Numbered from the stretch's first letter, positions 50,612 through 59,824 are shown. The stretch is 64,000 bases of DNA from Micromonospora carbonacea (GCF_014205165.1 NZ_JACHMZ010000001.1:372001-436000), one strand, 5' to 3'. The notes: a model not told the origin generated them from the sequence alone. Numbers and translations are program-made.

Positions 50612-51250
50612 TCAGGCTGACTCACCCTGCAACGGGAAGCTGGCGATGCCCCGCCAGGACAGCGCCGCCACGAGCGCCTCGGCCTCGGCCTTCGGCACCT
50701 GCCGGCCCCCGGCCAGCCAGAACTGCGCGGCCGTCTCCGCCGCGCCGACCAGGCCGGAGGCGAGCAGCTCGGCGTGCGCCCGGCTCACCCCCGTGTCGGA
50801 GATGATCGTGTCGGTGATCGCGGCGATGCAGCCCTGCTCCACCCGCTCCACCCGCTGCCGCACGGCCGGGTCGTTGCGCAGGTCGGACTCGAAGACCAGG
50901 CGGAACGCCTCGCTCTCGTGGTCGACGAAGTCGAAGTATGCGCGAACCGACGCGCCGACGCGCTCCTTGTTGTCGTTGGTGCCCCGCATCGCGTCGTGCA
51001 CCTTCGCCACGATCGCGTCACAGTGCGTGTCCAGCAGCGCCAGGTAGAGCTCCATCTTGCCCGGGAAGTGCTGGTAGAGCACCGGCTTGGAAACCCCCGC
51101 CCGCTCGGCGATGTCGTCCATCGCGGCGGCGTGGTAGCCCTGCGCGACGAACACCTCCTGCGCCGCCGCGAGCAGCTGCTTGCGCCGCGCGGAGCGGGGC
51201 AAACGCGTGGGCCGGCCGGCGGTCTGGGCACCGTTCCCCACAGCCGTCAT
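50612..51250 (-). CDS. TetR family regulator, FasR-like
   Basis: 212 residues from ATG 51250 (GGAGGTTCCC directly upstream). HTH: DDIAERAGVSKPVLYQHF, with LPRSARRKQLLAAAQEVFVA before it and PGKMELYLALLDTHCD after. These stretches and the C-terminal FDFVDHESEAFRLVFESDL closely match FasR (Rv3208), the acyl-CoA-responsive activator of fatty acid synthase in mycobacteria, and the gene order agrees. Micromonospora has type II fatty acid synthesis, so the target here may differ. Divergent from the 953-residue protein. Confidence 0.85.
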   Translation of the reverse strand: MTAVGNGAQTAGRPTRLPRSARRKQLLAAAQEVFVAQGYHAAAMDDIAERAGVSKPVLYQHFPGKMELYLALLDTHCDAIVAKVHDAMRGTNDNKERVGASVRAYFDFVDHESEAFRLVFESDLRNDPAVRQRVERVEQGCIAAITDTIISDTGVSRAHAELLASGLVGAAETAAQFWLAGGRQVPKAEAEALVAALSWRGIASFPLQGESA

Positions 51251-51397
51251 GGGAACCTCCGAAACTGGTCGTACGAGCCGGCATATCGCCCGAACCGGTC
51301 GGGGTCGACGAACCCCGCGCGGAATTGGCCCGCCGCTGTAACTTATCGCCACTGTCACCACACGGTAGCCTCAGCGGGGGCGACCAAGGAGCGCGCG

Positions 51398-54259
51398 GTG
51401 AGTGAAGCAGGGCAACCCGGTGCCGCCACCCCGGGAGAGCACGGCGACGGCACGGGTCAGCAGGACGACCTCGCCCGTTCCGTCAGCGGGTGGGCGCCCT
51501 CGGCGACCGGCTGGTCCGGTGGCGGCGACGCCGGCGCGTCGCGGGAGGCGTCGTCCGGCTGGGGCCGAGCCGAGCCGGCGTCCGGCTGGGGCGCCTCGTC
51601 GCCCCGCCACGGCGACCTGCCGGCCCCCCTGCCCGGCCCGGCGACCCGGGGTGAGCCCGCGACCCGGGTCAACGGCCACCCGCACGTCAACGGCGTGAGC
51701 CACCCCGGCGACGAGTCGCGCCCGGGCCGCCCCACGCCGGTCAGCGCGCCGCCGCACGCCGAGGGCGCCGGCTGGGAGCCCGACGACGACCGGCTGGCCG
51801 TCCCCGCGCAGCGCCCGGCCTCCGCCCTGGAGCGGTCGGCCCCGGCGCGCGGCGGCGACCCCGACCCCGCCGCCCGGCACTCCTCCGACGACCAGCCGGT
51901 CTCCCGCCTGGGTCACCGGCCGGACGACGACGCCCCGGCGTCCGCGCCCCCCGCCGGTCAGGCCCCACCGGCCGACCCCGGCTTCGACGCGGCGCGCGGC
52001 TTCCCCGCCGACCGCGCCGCCCCCGATCACGGCGCGACCGCCGGCGGGCCGTACGACTGGGCCCACCGGTTCCCGCCCGAGGACGACGACCCGCGCGGCT
52101 ACCCGGCGGCCGAGTCCGGTCGCGGCGGCCATCCCGGCGAACCGGGTCGTGGCGGCTATCCCGGCGAGCCCGACCGCGGGCCCGACCGGGGGCGCGACGA
52201 GACCGCCGCGCCGCCCCCGCCGGGCTGGGCCGGCCCCGACTGGAACCGCCCGAGCTGGGGCGGGGGGTGGGCCCCGCCGTGGTCCCGCGACCAGGGCGAG
52301 CCGGTCGCCCGCCGCCTGCGCGACGACGAGGGCGAGCCCGCCCGCCGGTCCCGCGACGACGGACCGGCCGGGCGTCGCCTGCGCGCCGACGAGGACACCG
52401 CCGACCGCCGCGCCGGCGTCGACGAGCTGGCCGGGCGTCGGGCCCGCGCGGAGGCCGAGCCGAACGGCCCGGCGCGCCCGGAGGCCGAGGAGGCCGGTCC
52501 GCCGTCGCGCGAGGGCCGGGCGGCCGACTGGGCCCCCCCGGCCGGTCGGGGCCACCCGCCGGAGCCGGTCCACCCCTACGCCGCCGAGCCGACCCGGCCC
52601 TACGAGCCGGTCCGCGCCGAGCCGGTCCGGCCGTACCAGCCGGTCCGCGCCGAGCCGGTCCGGCCGTACGAGGTGCCCCGTCCCGGGTCCGAGCCGCGTG
52701 CCGGGGCCGAGCCGACCACCCGACCCGCCCCGGAGCCGGCCGAGCGCCCCGCCTGGGCCGGTGCCCACCCGGCGTCCGCCCCGCCCGCCGGCGGGCCCGG
52801 GACCTCGTCCGCCGCAGCCGTCGACCCGGCCGAGGTCCGGGCCGCCGCCGCCCGGCCCTTCCGGCTCCGTCCGGTCCCCGAGGACGCCCCGCCCACCGAC
52901 GCGCCCGGCCGACCGCCGACCGCCACCGGCGCCGGACCGACCGCCGCGCCCGCCACGAGCGGGATCGGCCGGCTGGTCCGCACCCCGCCCGCGCCCGCCC
53001 CGGCGAGCGCACCCCCGTACGCGGCCCGCCGATCCGCACCCGACCCGGTGAACCCGGCCGCCCCGGCCGACGGGGGCCGGCAGCCGGACCGCACGGCGGT
53101 GCTGCCGCAGCGCGTCCCCGCCGAACCGGACGTGCCCGTCGTGCCGGAGCCGCCAGCCGTGGAGCCCCCCGCAGAGACCCCGGAGCTCGCCCGCACCGCC
53201 ACCCACCTTCGTCGCGACGACGAGCCCGCCCCGCCGCAAGAGCGGCCCGAGGGGTTCGACGTCAACGCCATCCTCGACGCCGTGCGCGGTGTCGCCGGGG
53301 TGCGGGACGCGGCCCTGCGCCGCACCCCGGCCGGCGCGCACAGCCTGCGGCTCGACCTCGCCGACGGCGCCGACCCCGCCGAGGTGAGCCGCCAGGTGGC
53401 CCGTCTGCTCCAGGATCGGATGGGGCTGGCCGCCGCCCCGCAGGACGCCGCGGGACCACCGGGCGCCCCGCCCCCGCCCGTGCGTCGCCGCTCCGCCGAG
53501 GCGCGCCCCGACCTGCGGGGCGCCGCCCCCCGGCCCCCCGAGCGGCGGCCCGCCGACCCCCGGGCAGTCGACCCCCGGGCCGCCGGCCGGCTGCCCGAGG
53601 GCCGACCGTCCGCCGACGCGCCGCCGCCCCGGCTCGACCGCCGGGCCGACCCGGCGGGGGAGCCGCCGCGCCGGCGTCGCCAGGCGACCACGCACCGGGG
53701 CCGGGCCGCCGTGGAGGAGCCGGGCCAGGTCAGCGCCGCCCCCGCCGGGCTCGCGACCGGCAGCCCGGCGACGCTCGGCTCCTCGTACTCCGGTGGGCAG
53801 ATGACCACGACGGAGACCGCGCCCTCGCGACCGCTGGACACCGGCGGCGCGCCGGGGCCCCGCGTGGTGATCGACCACGTCCAGGTGAGCACGTTCGGCC
53901 TCGACGCGAACGTCGAGGTCCGCCTCCTCGCCGACCGGGAGACCGCATCCGGTTACGCGACCGGGCCCGCCGTCGACGGCTACGTGCTGCGGCTCTGCGC
54001 CGTCGCCGCCGCGGCGGCGGTGGACCAGCTGCTGCGCGGCGGCGAGCAGGAGCCCGACCGGGGCCGGTGCTTCGTCGAGCACGCGGCGGTGGTGCCGTTC
54101 GGCAACTGCGAGGTGGCCACGGTCGTGGTGCTGCTCGTCTGCGACGGCTGGGTCGAGCAGCTCGCCGGCTCGGCGCTGGTGGCCGGCGACCCCCGGCAGG
54201 CCGTCGTCCGGGCCACCCTGGCGGCCGTCAACCGCCGCCTGGAGGCGCTGCTCGCGTGA
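51398..54259 (+). CDS. large, mostly disordered Pro/Arg-rich protein with conserved C-terminal domain
   Basis: 953 residues from GTG 51398, with AAGGAG 6 nt upstream. Residues 1-600 are low-complexity: Pro, Gly, Asp, Arg and Ala, with repeats such as GRGGYPGEPDRG, RRLRDDEGEPARR and RAEPVRPYQPVRAEPVRPYE. Two folded parts are visible: about 613-680 (FDVNAILDAVRGVAGVRDAA ... ARLLQDRMGLAA), and about 815-953 (PRVVIDHVQVSTFGLDANVE ... VVVLLVCDGWVEQLAG ... ATLAAVNRRLEALL), an alpha/beta domain found in actinobacterial proteins of unknown role. No signal peptide or membrane segment. Its length and composition suggest a scaffold or condensate-forming protein, but that is inference. Confidence 0.8.
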   Translation: MSEAGQPGAATPGEHGDGTGQQDDLARSVSGWAPSATGWSGGGDAGASREASSGWGRAEPASGWGASSPRHGDLPAPLPGPATRGEPATRVNGHPHVNGVSHPGDESRPGRPTPVSAPPHAEGAGWEPDDDRLAVPAQRPASALERSAPARGGDPDPAARHSSDDQPVSRLGHRPDDDAPASAPPAGQAPPADPGFDAARGFPADRAAPDHGATAGGPYDWAHRFPPEDDDPRGYPAAESGRGGHPGEPGRGGYPGEPDRGPDRGRDETAAPPPPGWAGPDWNRPSWGGGWAPPWSRDQGEPVARRLRDDEGEPARRSRDDGPAGRRLRADEDTADRRAGVDELAGRRARAEAEPNGPARPEAEEAGPPSREGRAADWAPPAGRGHPPEPVHPYAAEPTRPYEPVRAEPVRPYQPVRAEPVRPYEVPRPGSEPRAGAEPTTRPAPEPAERPAWAGAHPASAPPAGGPGTSSAAAVDPAEVRAAAARPFRLRPVPEDAPPTDAPGRPPTATGAGPTAAPATSGIGRLVRTPPAPAPASAPPYAARRSAPDPVNPAAPADGGRQPDRTAVLPQRVPAEPDVPVVPEPPAVEPPAETPELARTATHLRRDDEPAPPQERPEGFDVNAILDAVRGVAGVRDAALRRTPAGAHSLRLDLADGADPAEVSRQVARLLQDRMGLAAAPQDAAGPPGAPPPPVRRRSAEARPDLRGAAPRPPERRPADPRAVDPRAAGRLPEGRPSADAPPPRLDRRADPAGEPPRRRRQATTHRGRAAVEEPGQVSAAPAGLATGSPATLGSSYSGGQMTTTETAPSRPLDTGGAPGPRVVIDHVQVSTFGLDANVEVRLLADRETASGYATGPAVDGYVLRLCAVAAAAAVDQLLRGGEQEPDRGRCFVEHAAVVPFGNCEVATVVVLLVCDGWVEQLAGSALVAGDPRQAVVRATLAAVNRRLEALLA

Positions 54260-54384
54260 GCCGCCGGGCCGGGCGCGCCCGACGCGGCTCCCGGTGCGGG
54301 GCCGGCCGGCGGTCCGGCGTGGCCGTCGCCGGCCGGTGGGCGCAACGCGGGCGGGACGCGGCGGGCGCGGGCAGACTTGGTGCC

Positions 54385-55359
54385 ATGAAAGCCGCCATCC
54401 TCGGGCCGGACCACCACCTGCCCCCGCACGGCACCCCGCCGCCGTGGCCCGGTCGGGAGGTACGCCTCGACGGCACCGTCACCTACGTCCGAGACACCCC
54501 GGCCACCGCCGCCGCGGCGGAGCCGGCGCTCTACGTCCACGGCCTCGGCGGGTCGTCGCAGAACTGGACCGACCTGGCCGGGCTGCTCGCCGACCGGCTC
54601 GACGGCCAGGCCATCGACCTGCCGGGATTCGGGCACAGCGAGCCGAGCCGGCGCTACACCGTCCCCGCGTTCGCCGAGCACGTGGTCCGCTGGATCGAGC
54701 ACTCCGGCCGGGGGCCGGTGCACCTGCTCGGCAACTCGCTGGGCGGGGCGATCTCGGTGCGGGTCGCCGCGCTGCGCCCGGACCTGGTACGCACGCTGAC
54801 CCTGATCTCCCCGGCGCTGCCCTTCCTGGACTTCCGCCGCTCGTTGCAGGGCCGGATGCTGCCGCTGCTGGCCGTCCCGCGCGGGGAGCGGCTCGTCGGC
54901 TGGCAACTGGCCCGGCTGGATCCGGAGGTGATGGCGCAGCAGGTGCTGGAGTCCTGCGTGGCCGACCTGACCCGGATCAGCGAGCAGCGCCGGCGGGAGG
55001 CGTTGGAGGAGATCCTGCTGCGCTACCAGGCCGCGCACTACGCCTCCGTGTACGTGCGTACCTTCCGCGGCCTGGTCTCCAGCTTCCTGCGTTCGTACCT
55101 GCGGGGGCCGGAGTCGCTGTGGCGGCTCGCGGCGGCGGTGCGGGTGCCGACGCTGGTGATCGGCGGGTCCGAGGACCGGCTGGTCGACGTGCGGGTGGCC
55201 CCGCAGGCCGCCCGGGTGATCCCGGACAGTCGGCTGCTGATGCTGCGCGGCGTCGGGCACGTGGCCCAGCTGGAGGTGCCCCGCACGGTGGCCCGCGCGG
55301 TGCTCGGTCTGCTCGACGAAGTGGCGAACCCCGTGACGGTCCGTGACGTGGCATCCTGA
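54385..55359 (+). CDS. alpha/beta hydrolase
   Basis: 324 residues from ATG 54385. LYVHGLGGSSQNWTDLA (oxyanion loop), nucleophile Ser in LLGNSLGGAISVRVA, acid in VIGGSEDRLVDVRVA and catalytic His in RGVGHVAQLEVP complete the triad; a lid region lies between (FRRSLQGRMLPLLAVP ...). Corresponds in position to LipV (Rv3203) of the mycobacterial cluster. Lipase/esterase is likely, substrate unknown. It ends 5 bp before the first DUF3152 gene. Confidence 0.9.
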   Translation: MKAAILGPDHHLPPHGTPPPWPGREVRLDGTVTYVRDTPATAAAAEPALYVHGLGGSSQNWTDLAGLLADRLDGQAIDLPGFGHSEPSRRYTVPAFAEHVVRWIEHSGRGPVHLLGNSLGGAISVRVAALRPDLVRTLTLISPALPFLDFRRSLQGRMLPLLAVPRGERLVGWQLARLDPEVMAQQVLESCVADLTRISEQRRREALEEILLRYQAAHYASVYVRTFRGLVSSFLRSYLRGPESLWRLAAAVRVPTLVIGGSEDRLVDVRVAPQAARVIPDSRLLMLRGVGHVAQLEVPRTVARAVLGLLDEVANPVTVRDVAS

Positions 55360-55364
55360 CCGGG

Positions 55365-56297
55365 ATGCCCGGATTCCTGCCTCGTCGCGCTTCCCGCCCG
55401 AATTCCCCCGCAACCCCGCCCGCCCGCCGGTGGGCCCTGCTGTCGGCCGCCGCCCTCGCCGGGTGCGTCCTGGCCGGCGCGGTCCTGCTGACGGCCCGGC
55501 CCCCGACCGGCGGGCCCCCGACCGAGGTCGAGGCGCTGGCCGTGGACCAGGCCGCCCGCACACCGGCCCCGCCGGGCGGCGCGGCCCCGGCCCCGGCGTC
55601 GCCGGGCCCCGGCGGCCCTTCGGCGGTGGCGTTCGGCGGCTCCCCGCCCGTCGACCCCGGCGCCCCGCCGGCCCCCGGGGCGTCCCCGGTGCTGCGGATC
55701 CCGGGCCCCGTGCCGTCGGCCGGCCGGGGTGGCTTCCGGTACGACGACCGCCCCGGCGCGGTGCTCGGCGCGGCCGGCGCGCTGCGCCGCTACCGGGTGG
55801 CGGTGGAACGGGAGGCGGGCGAGGACGCGGGCGACTTCGGCACGGCGGTGCAGGAGGCGCTGGCGGGGCCGGGAAGCTGGGTGGACAGCGGCCGGCTGCG
55901 GCTGCAACGGGTGCCCGGCACGGCCCGGCACGACTTCACGGTCTACCTGGCCACGGCCGGCACGGCGGCGCGGATGTGCGCGGCCGGCGGGGTCGACATC
56001 CGGGTGGGCGGGCGGCCGTACACCTCCTGCCGCGCGCCCGGGAAAGTGATCATCAATCTGGACCGGTGGCGGCTGTCGGTGCCGCACTTCGTCGCGGCCG
56101 GGGTGCCGCTGGCGGTCTACCGGACGTACGTGGTGAACCACGAGGTCGGGCACCAGTTGGGCCACGGCCACGAGCGCTGCCCGAAGCCGGGCCGGCCGGC
56201 GCCCGTGATGATGCAGCAGACCCTCTTCCTCAAGGGCTGCGTGGCGAACCCGTGGCCGTACCGGGACGGCCGCCGCTACGCCGGCCCGCCGCTGTGA
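55365..56297 (+). CDS. DUF3152 family protein, predicted zinc protease fold (copy 1)
   Basis: 310 residues. N-terminal membrane anchor (WALLSAAALAGCVLAGAVLL), Pro/Gly/Ala-rich linker, then the DUF3152 domain (about 135-305): LRRYRVAVEREAGEDAGDFG, RHDFTVYLATAGTAARMC, KVIINLDRWRLSVPHF, and the zincin helix NHEVGHQLGHGHE (HExxH-like HEVGH plus a third His). The domain is common in actinobacteria (Rv3207c in M. tuberculosis) and has the layout of a secreted metalloprotease, although activity has not been shown to my knowledge. Start ATG 55365. Confidence 0.9.
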   Translation: MPGFLPRRASRPNSPATPPARRWALLSAAALAGCVLAGAVLLTARPPTGGPPTEVEALAVDQAARTPAPPGGAAPAPASPGPGGPSAVAFGGSPPVDPGAPPAPGASPVLRIPGPVPSAGRGGFRYDDRPGAVLGAAGALRRYRVAVEREAGEDAGDFGTAVQEALAGPGSWVDSGRLRLQRVPGTARHDFTVYLATAGTAARMCAAGGVDIRVGGRPYTSCRAPGKVIINLDRWRLSVPHFVAAGVPLAVYRTYVVNHEVGHQLGHGHERCPKPGRPAPVMMQQTLFLKGCVANPWPYRDGRRYAGPPL

Positions 56298-56432
56298 CCG
56301 GGGGCCTGCCACGGTGATCGGGTTGGCTCCCGTCGCTGCGGCCGGGGCGGGGCGCGCGGAAAAGGCGAGGGCTTCTCGCACTGCTAGCGGCAAAAGCGCA
56401 GTTGGGCGCGATTTGTCTGTCAGGCTGACGGG

Positions 56433-57338
56433 GTGACTTCCCTCTCCCCGTCCGGGGCGTACCGCCCCCGGCGGCCGGGTCGCCCGGGCCCCCGTACGGC
56501 GCTCGGCGGCCTGTCCGCCCTGGCGGCCGTCGCCGCCGCCGTGCTCCTGGTCCTCGGCGCGGTGCCGCCGACCGGGCCGGCGCAACCCGGCGGGGCGGGG
56601 GCCGGCGCGGGCGACCGCAGCGTCGGGGCCGCGCCGGGCGACCGGGCCGACCAGGACGGTCGGGCCGGGCGGGCCGAGCAGGGGCGGTCGGGCGACTGGC
56701 CGACCAGCGGACCCGGCCGGTTCGTGGCCGCCGCGGGCGGGTCCCCGGTCCGGGGCGCGGGCGGGCCGGTGCGCCGTTACCGGGTGCTTGTCGAGCGGGA
56801 CACCGGCCAGGACGCGGACGCGTTCGCCGAGGCGGTCGACGAGGCGCTGGGCGACCCGCGCAGCTGGACCGCCTCGGGCGAGGTGCGGCTGCAACGGGTG
56901 GCCGGGCCCGCCGCTCCCGCCGGCCCGGAAGCCGCCGCCGCCCCCTCCGCCCCCGGTGTCTCCGGTGTGTCCGCACCCGAGGTGGACTTCACCGTCTACC
57001 TGGCCACCCCCGTCACCTCGGAGCGGATGTGCGCGCTCGGCGGGCTCCGCACCGAGCGGTACACCTCCTGCCGTCTGCCCGGGCAGGTGATCATCAACCT
57101 GGCCCGGTGGATGGAGGCGGTTCCGGACTACGGCGCCCCACTGGACGCCTACCGCACGTACGTGGTCAACCACGAGGTCGGGCACGAGCTCGGCGAGCTG
57201 CACGAGGCGTGCCCGGGGCCGGGCGAGCCCGCGCCGGTGATGCAGCAGCAGACGTACGGCCTCGACGGCTGCGTCGCGAACCCCTGGCCCTACCTCGACG
57301 GCAGGCGGTACGCGGGGGAGCAGGTCCCGGGCACCTGA
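56433..57338 (+). CDS. DUF3152 family protein, predicted zinc protease fold (copy 2)
   Basis: 301 residues from GTG 56433. Paralogue of the previous gene: membrane anchor (ALGGLSALAAVAAAVLLVLG), disordered linker, LVERDTGQDADAFAEAVDEA, DFTVYLATPVTSERMCALGG, QVIINLARWMEAVPDY, and HEVGHELGELHE. The third His of the first copy's helix is replaced here (GELHE), still giving HExxHxxGxxH spacing. The two copies are tandem and share their C-termini (GCVANPWPYxDGRRYAG), the mark of a duplication. Confidence 0.9.
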   Translation: MTSLSPSGAYRPRRPGRPGPRTALGGLSALAAVAAAVLLVLGAVPPTGPAQPGGAGAGAGDRSVGAAPGDRADQDGRAGRAEQGRSGDWPTSGPGRFVAAAGGSPVRGAGGPVRRYRVLVERDTGQDADAFAEAVDEALGDPRSWTASGEVRLQRVAGPAAPAGPEAAAAPSAPGVSGVSAPEVDFTVYLATPVTSERMCALGGLRTERYTSCRLPGQVIINLARWMEAVPDYGAPLDAYRTYVVNHEVGHELGELHEACPGPGEPAPVMQQQTYGLDGCVANPWPYLDGRRYAGEQVPGT

Positions 57339-57444
57339 GATATTCCCGCTCCCGCATGTCGGGCGGGTGTCCCTGCTCATGGCCGACCGGCGCTCCGGCG
57401 AGCGACAATGGCTCGTCACCCACGCCGATCCCGGGGAGTCCACC

Positions 57445-58626
57445 GTGTCGTTGCCCCCGCTCGTCGAACCCGCCGCCGAGCTGACCGTTGACGAGATCCG
57501 CCGCTACTCGCGCCACCTGATCATCCCCGACGTCGGGGTCGAGGGGCAGAAGCGGCTGAAGAACGCCCGGGTGCTCTGTGTGGGCGCCGGCGGTCTCGGC
57601 TCGCCGGCCCTGCTCTACCTGGCCGCGGCGGGCGTCGGGACGCTCGGCATCATCGACTTCGACACCGTCGACGAGTCCAACCTCCAGCGGCAGGTCATCC
57701 ACGGCGTCTCCGACGTCGGCCGGTCCAAGGCCGAGTCCGCCGCCGCGTCGATCCGGGAGATCAACCCGCTGGTCACCGTGGAGATCCACAACACGGCGCT
57801 GGACCGGGACAACGTGCGGGAGATCTTTTCCGGCTACGACCTGATCGTCGACGGCACCGACAACTTCGCCACCCGCTACATGGTCAACGACGCGGCGGTG
57901 CTGCTCGGCAAGCCGTACGTCTGGGGGTCGATCTACCGGTTCGACGGCCAGGCGTCGGTGTTCTGGGCCGAGCACGGCCCCTGCTACCGCTGCCTCTACC
58001 CGGAGCCCCCGCCGCCCGGCATGGTCCCCTCCTGCGCCGAGGGCGGCGTGCTCGGCGTGCTCTGCGCGTCGATCGGCTCGATCCAGGTCAACGAGGCGAT
58101 CAAGCTGCTCGCCGGCATCGGTGAGCCGCTGGTCGGCCGGCTGATGGTCTACGACGCCCTGGAGATGAGCTACCGCAAGATCAAGGTTCGGAAGGACCCG
58201 AACTGCGTGCTCTGCGGCGAGAACCCGACGGTCACCGACCTGCTGGAGGACTACGAGGACTTCTGTGGCGCGGTCTCCGAGGAGGCCCAGGAGGCGGTGG
58301 TCGACGCGACGATCACCGCAGCCGAGCTCAAGGAGTGGCAGGACGCCGGCAAGGACATCTTCCTCGTCGACGTCCGCGAGCCCGCCGAGTACGAGATCGT
58401 CCGGATCCCCGGCTCGACGCTCATCCCCAAGGGCGAGATCATCTCCGGCGAGGCGCTGGCGAAGCTGCCGCAGGACAAGCAGATCGTGCTGCACTGCAAG
58501 TCCGGCGTCCGCTCCGCCGAGGCGCTCGCCGCGCTCAAGGCGGCCGGCTTCCGCGACGCGGTACACGTCCAGGGCGGCGTCCTGTCCTGGATCAAGCAGA
58601 TCGACCCCTCGCTGCCGGCGTACTGA
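57445..58626 (+). CDS. moeZ: MoeZ: sulfur-carrier-protein adenylyltransferase/sulfurtransferase
   Basis: 393 residues from GTG 57445 (GGGGAG upstream), the usual MoeZ length. ThiF/MoeB domain: IRRYSRHLIIPDVGVEGQKR, VLCVGAGGLGSPALLYL (nucleotide loop), DESNLQRQVIHG, DGTDNFATRYMVN; zinc cysteines CYRCLYP and CVLCGENP. C-terminal rhodanese domain with the persulfide Cys C351 in VLHCKSGVRSAEALAAL. It activates C-termini of ThiS/MoaD/CysO-type carriers and loads sulfur, for cofactor and sulfur-metabolite synthesis. Followed by repeat copy 5. Confidence 0.95.
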   Translation: MSLPPLVEPAAELTVDEIRRYSRHLIIPDVGVEGQKRLKNARVLCVGAGGLGSPALLYLAAAGVGTLGIIDFDTVDESNLQRQVIHGVSDVGRSKAESAAASIREINPLVTVEIHNTALDRDNVREIFSGYDLIVDGTDNFATRYMVNDAAVLLGKPYVWGSIYRFDGQASVFWAEHGPCYRCLYPEPPPPGMVPSCAEGGVLGVLCASIGSIQVNEAIKLLAGIGEPLVGRLMVYDALEMSYRKIKVRKDPNCVLCGENPTVTDLLEDYEDFCGAVSEEAQEAVVDATITAAELKEWQDAGKDIFLVDVREPAEYEIVRIPGSTLIPKGEIISGEALAKLPQDKQIVLHCKSGVRSAEALAALKAAGFRDAVHVQGGVLSWIKQIDPSLPAY

Positions 58627-58663
58627 CCGCGGCCACCGCGGGCGGCGCCCGCGCTGGCGGTGC

Positions 58664-58714
58664 AAGGAAGGGCCCCTTCTTAACGCTTACGGCAGAGAAG
58701 GGGCCCCTTCTCAC
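58664..58714 (+). repeat. intergenic repeat, copy 5
   Basis: AAGGAAGGGCCCCTTCTTAA, CGCTTACGGC, AGAAGGGGCCCCTTCTCAC. Both arms contain GAAGGGGCCCCTTC, itself a perfect palindrome, so several stem-loops can form. Three short CTCGCCCA-type units (58717-58775) follow. Confidence 0.8.
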
Positions 58715-58827
58715 ATCCGCGCGCCCACCGTTCACATCTGCTCGCCCACCGTTGGCACCTGCTCGCCCAGTGTCGCCCGGCCGACCATCCGAGGTGGGAT
58801 CGCGTTTGCGTCGGTAGCGTTCCTGCC

Positions 58828-59790
58828 GTGGTCGACTTGGACGCCGCGATCGGGTTCGTGGTGGCGCACGGTGACGCGGTGGAACGGGCCCGGCTGTCCT
58901 GGCTGCGGGCCGGTGCGACACCGTCGCCGGAGTTGCTCGACAGCGCCGAGGTGGGGCAGACGCCCACCGGCGGCTGGCCCGCCGTGTGGGGCACCGACCT
59001 CGCCTCGGTCGACGCCACCTGCTTCCGCCTCGCCGAGCTGGACGACCTCGGCGCGCTCGGCCGGCCCGCCGCCCGCCGGGCGCTGGACTGGCTCGCGTCC
59101 CGGCAGCAGGCCGACGGCGGCTGGGAGGAGGACGCCGCCCTCGCCGACGACGCTCCCTGGTGGGCCCGGCCCGGCGACCCCGAGGCGCGGCTGTACCTGA
59201 CCGCCACCGTCACCTTCTGGCTCACCGTCGCCGACCTGGACGCGGCGCGGGCCGCCGCGCCGCCCGGCCGCTGGTCGACGCACCCGCCCGACCCCCGCTG
59301 GTCGGCTCATCCGCCTGACCCCCGCTGGCCGGCCGGCCCGCCCGACCAGGCGACCGGCAGCCCGCATGCCGGCAACCAGCTCGCCGGCAACCAGCTCGCC
59401 GGCAACCAGCTCGCCGGCGACGCGTACGCCGGTGCCGTGCAGGCCGGCGTCCGGGCCCTCGCCGGGCAGCTCCAGCCGGACGGCACCTTCCCGTCGTACC
59501 TGGCCGTCGGCTGGCTGAGCGCGGCGGTCTTCCACCAGCAGGAGCTGTTCTACGAGTCGGCCCGGATCCAGGTGGTGCTGGCCGACCGGATGCCGAAGCT
59601 CTCCCCGGCCAACGCGGCGTCGCTGGCGGCCGCCCTGCGCCGGGTCGGCGTCGACGAGCAGCACTGGACGCTGGTCGCGGCCCGCCGCCGGCTGACCGAG
59701 ACCCAGCGCAGCGACGGCGGCTGGGAGAGCGACGACGGCCACCAGTTCGACGTGCACACCACCCTGGCGGCGATCCGCGCCTGCCGCTGA
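58828..59790 (+). CDS. squalene-cyclase/prenyltransferase-fold protein
   Basis: 320 residues from GTG 58828. It has QW-type repeats of the terpenoid cyclase alpha/alpha toroid: SRQQADGGWEEDA, TPTGGWPAVWG, QRSDGGWESDDG, plus LQPDGTFPSYL. The catalytic DxDD or DCTAE motifs of squalene-hopene cyclase are not present, so it is a fold relative only. An inserted low-complexity loop (about 150-195) contains two copies of DPRW and three of AGNQL encoded by an 18-bp tandem repeat. Known genomically as a conserved unknown in actinobacteria. Confidence 0.82.
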   Translation: MVDLDAAIGFVVAHGDAVERARLSWLRAGATPSPELLDSAEVGQTPTGGWPAVWGTDLASVDATCFRLAELDDLGALGRPAARRALDWLASRQQADGGWEEDAALADDAPWWARPGDPEARLYLTATVTFWLTVADLDAARAAAPPGRWSTHPPDPRWSAHPPDPRWPAGPPDQATGSPHAGNQLAGNQLAGNQLAGDAYAGAVQAGVRALAGQLQPDGTFPSYLAVGWLSAAVFHQQELFYESARIQVVLADRMPKLSPANAASLAAALRRVGVDEQHWTLVAARRRLTETQRSDGGWESDDGHQFDVHTTLAAIRACR

Positions 59791-59824
59791 CCGGCACCAC
59801 CGCCGCCTCAGCCCCGCCCAGCGG

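Noticed and set aside
52267..55359. Alternative frame covering the disordered protein
   Set aside because: Only the last 324 codons (alpha/beta hydrolase from 54385) show a family; before that it shadows the 953-residue protein, whose frame has the ribosome site and conserved C-terminal domains.
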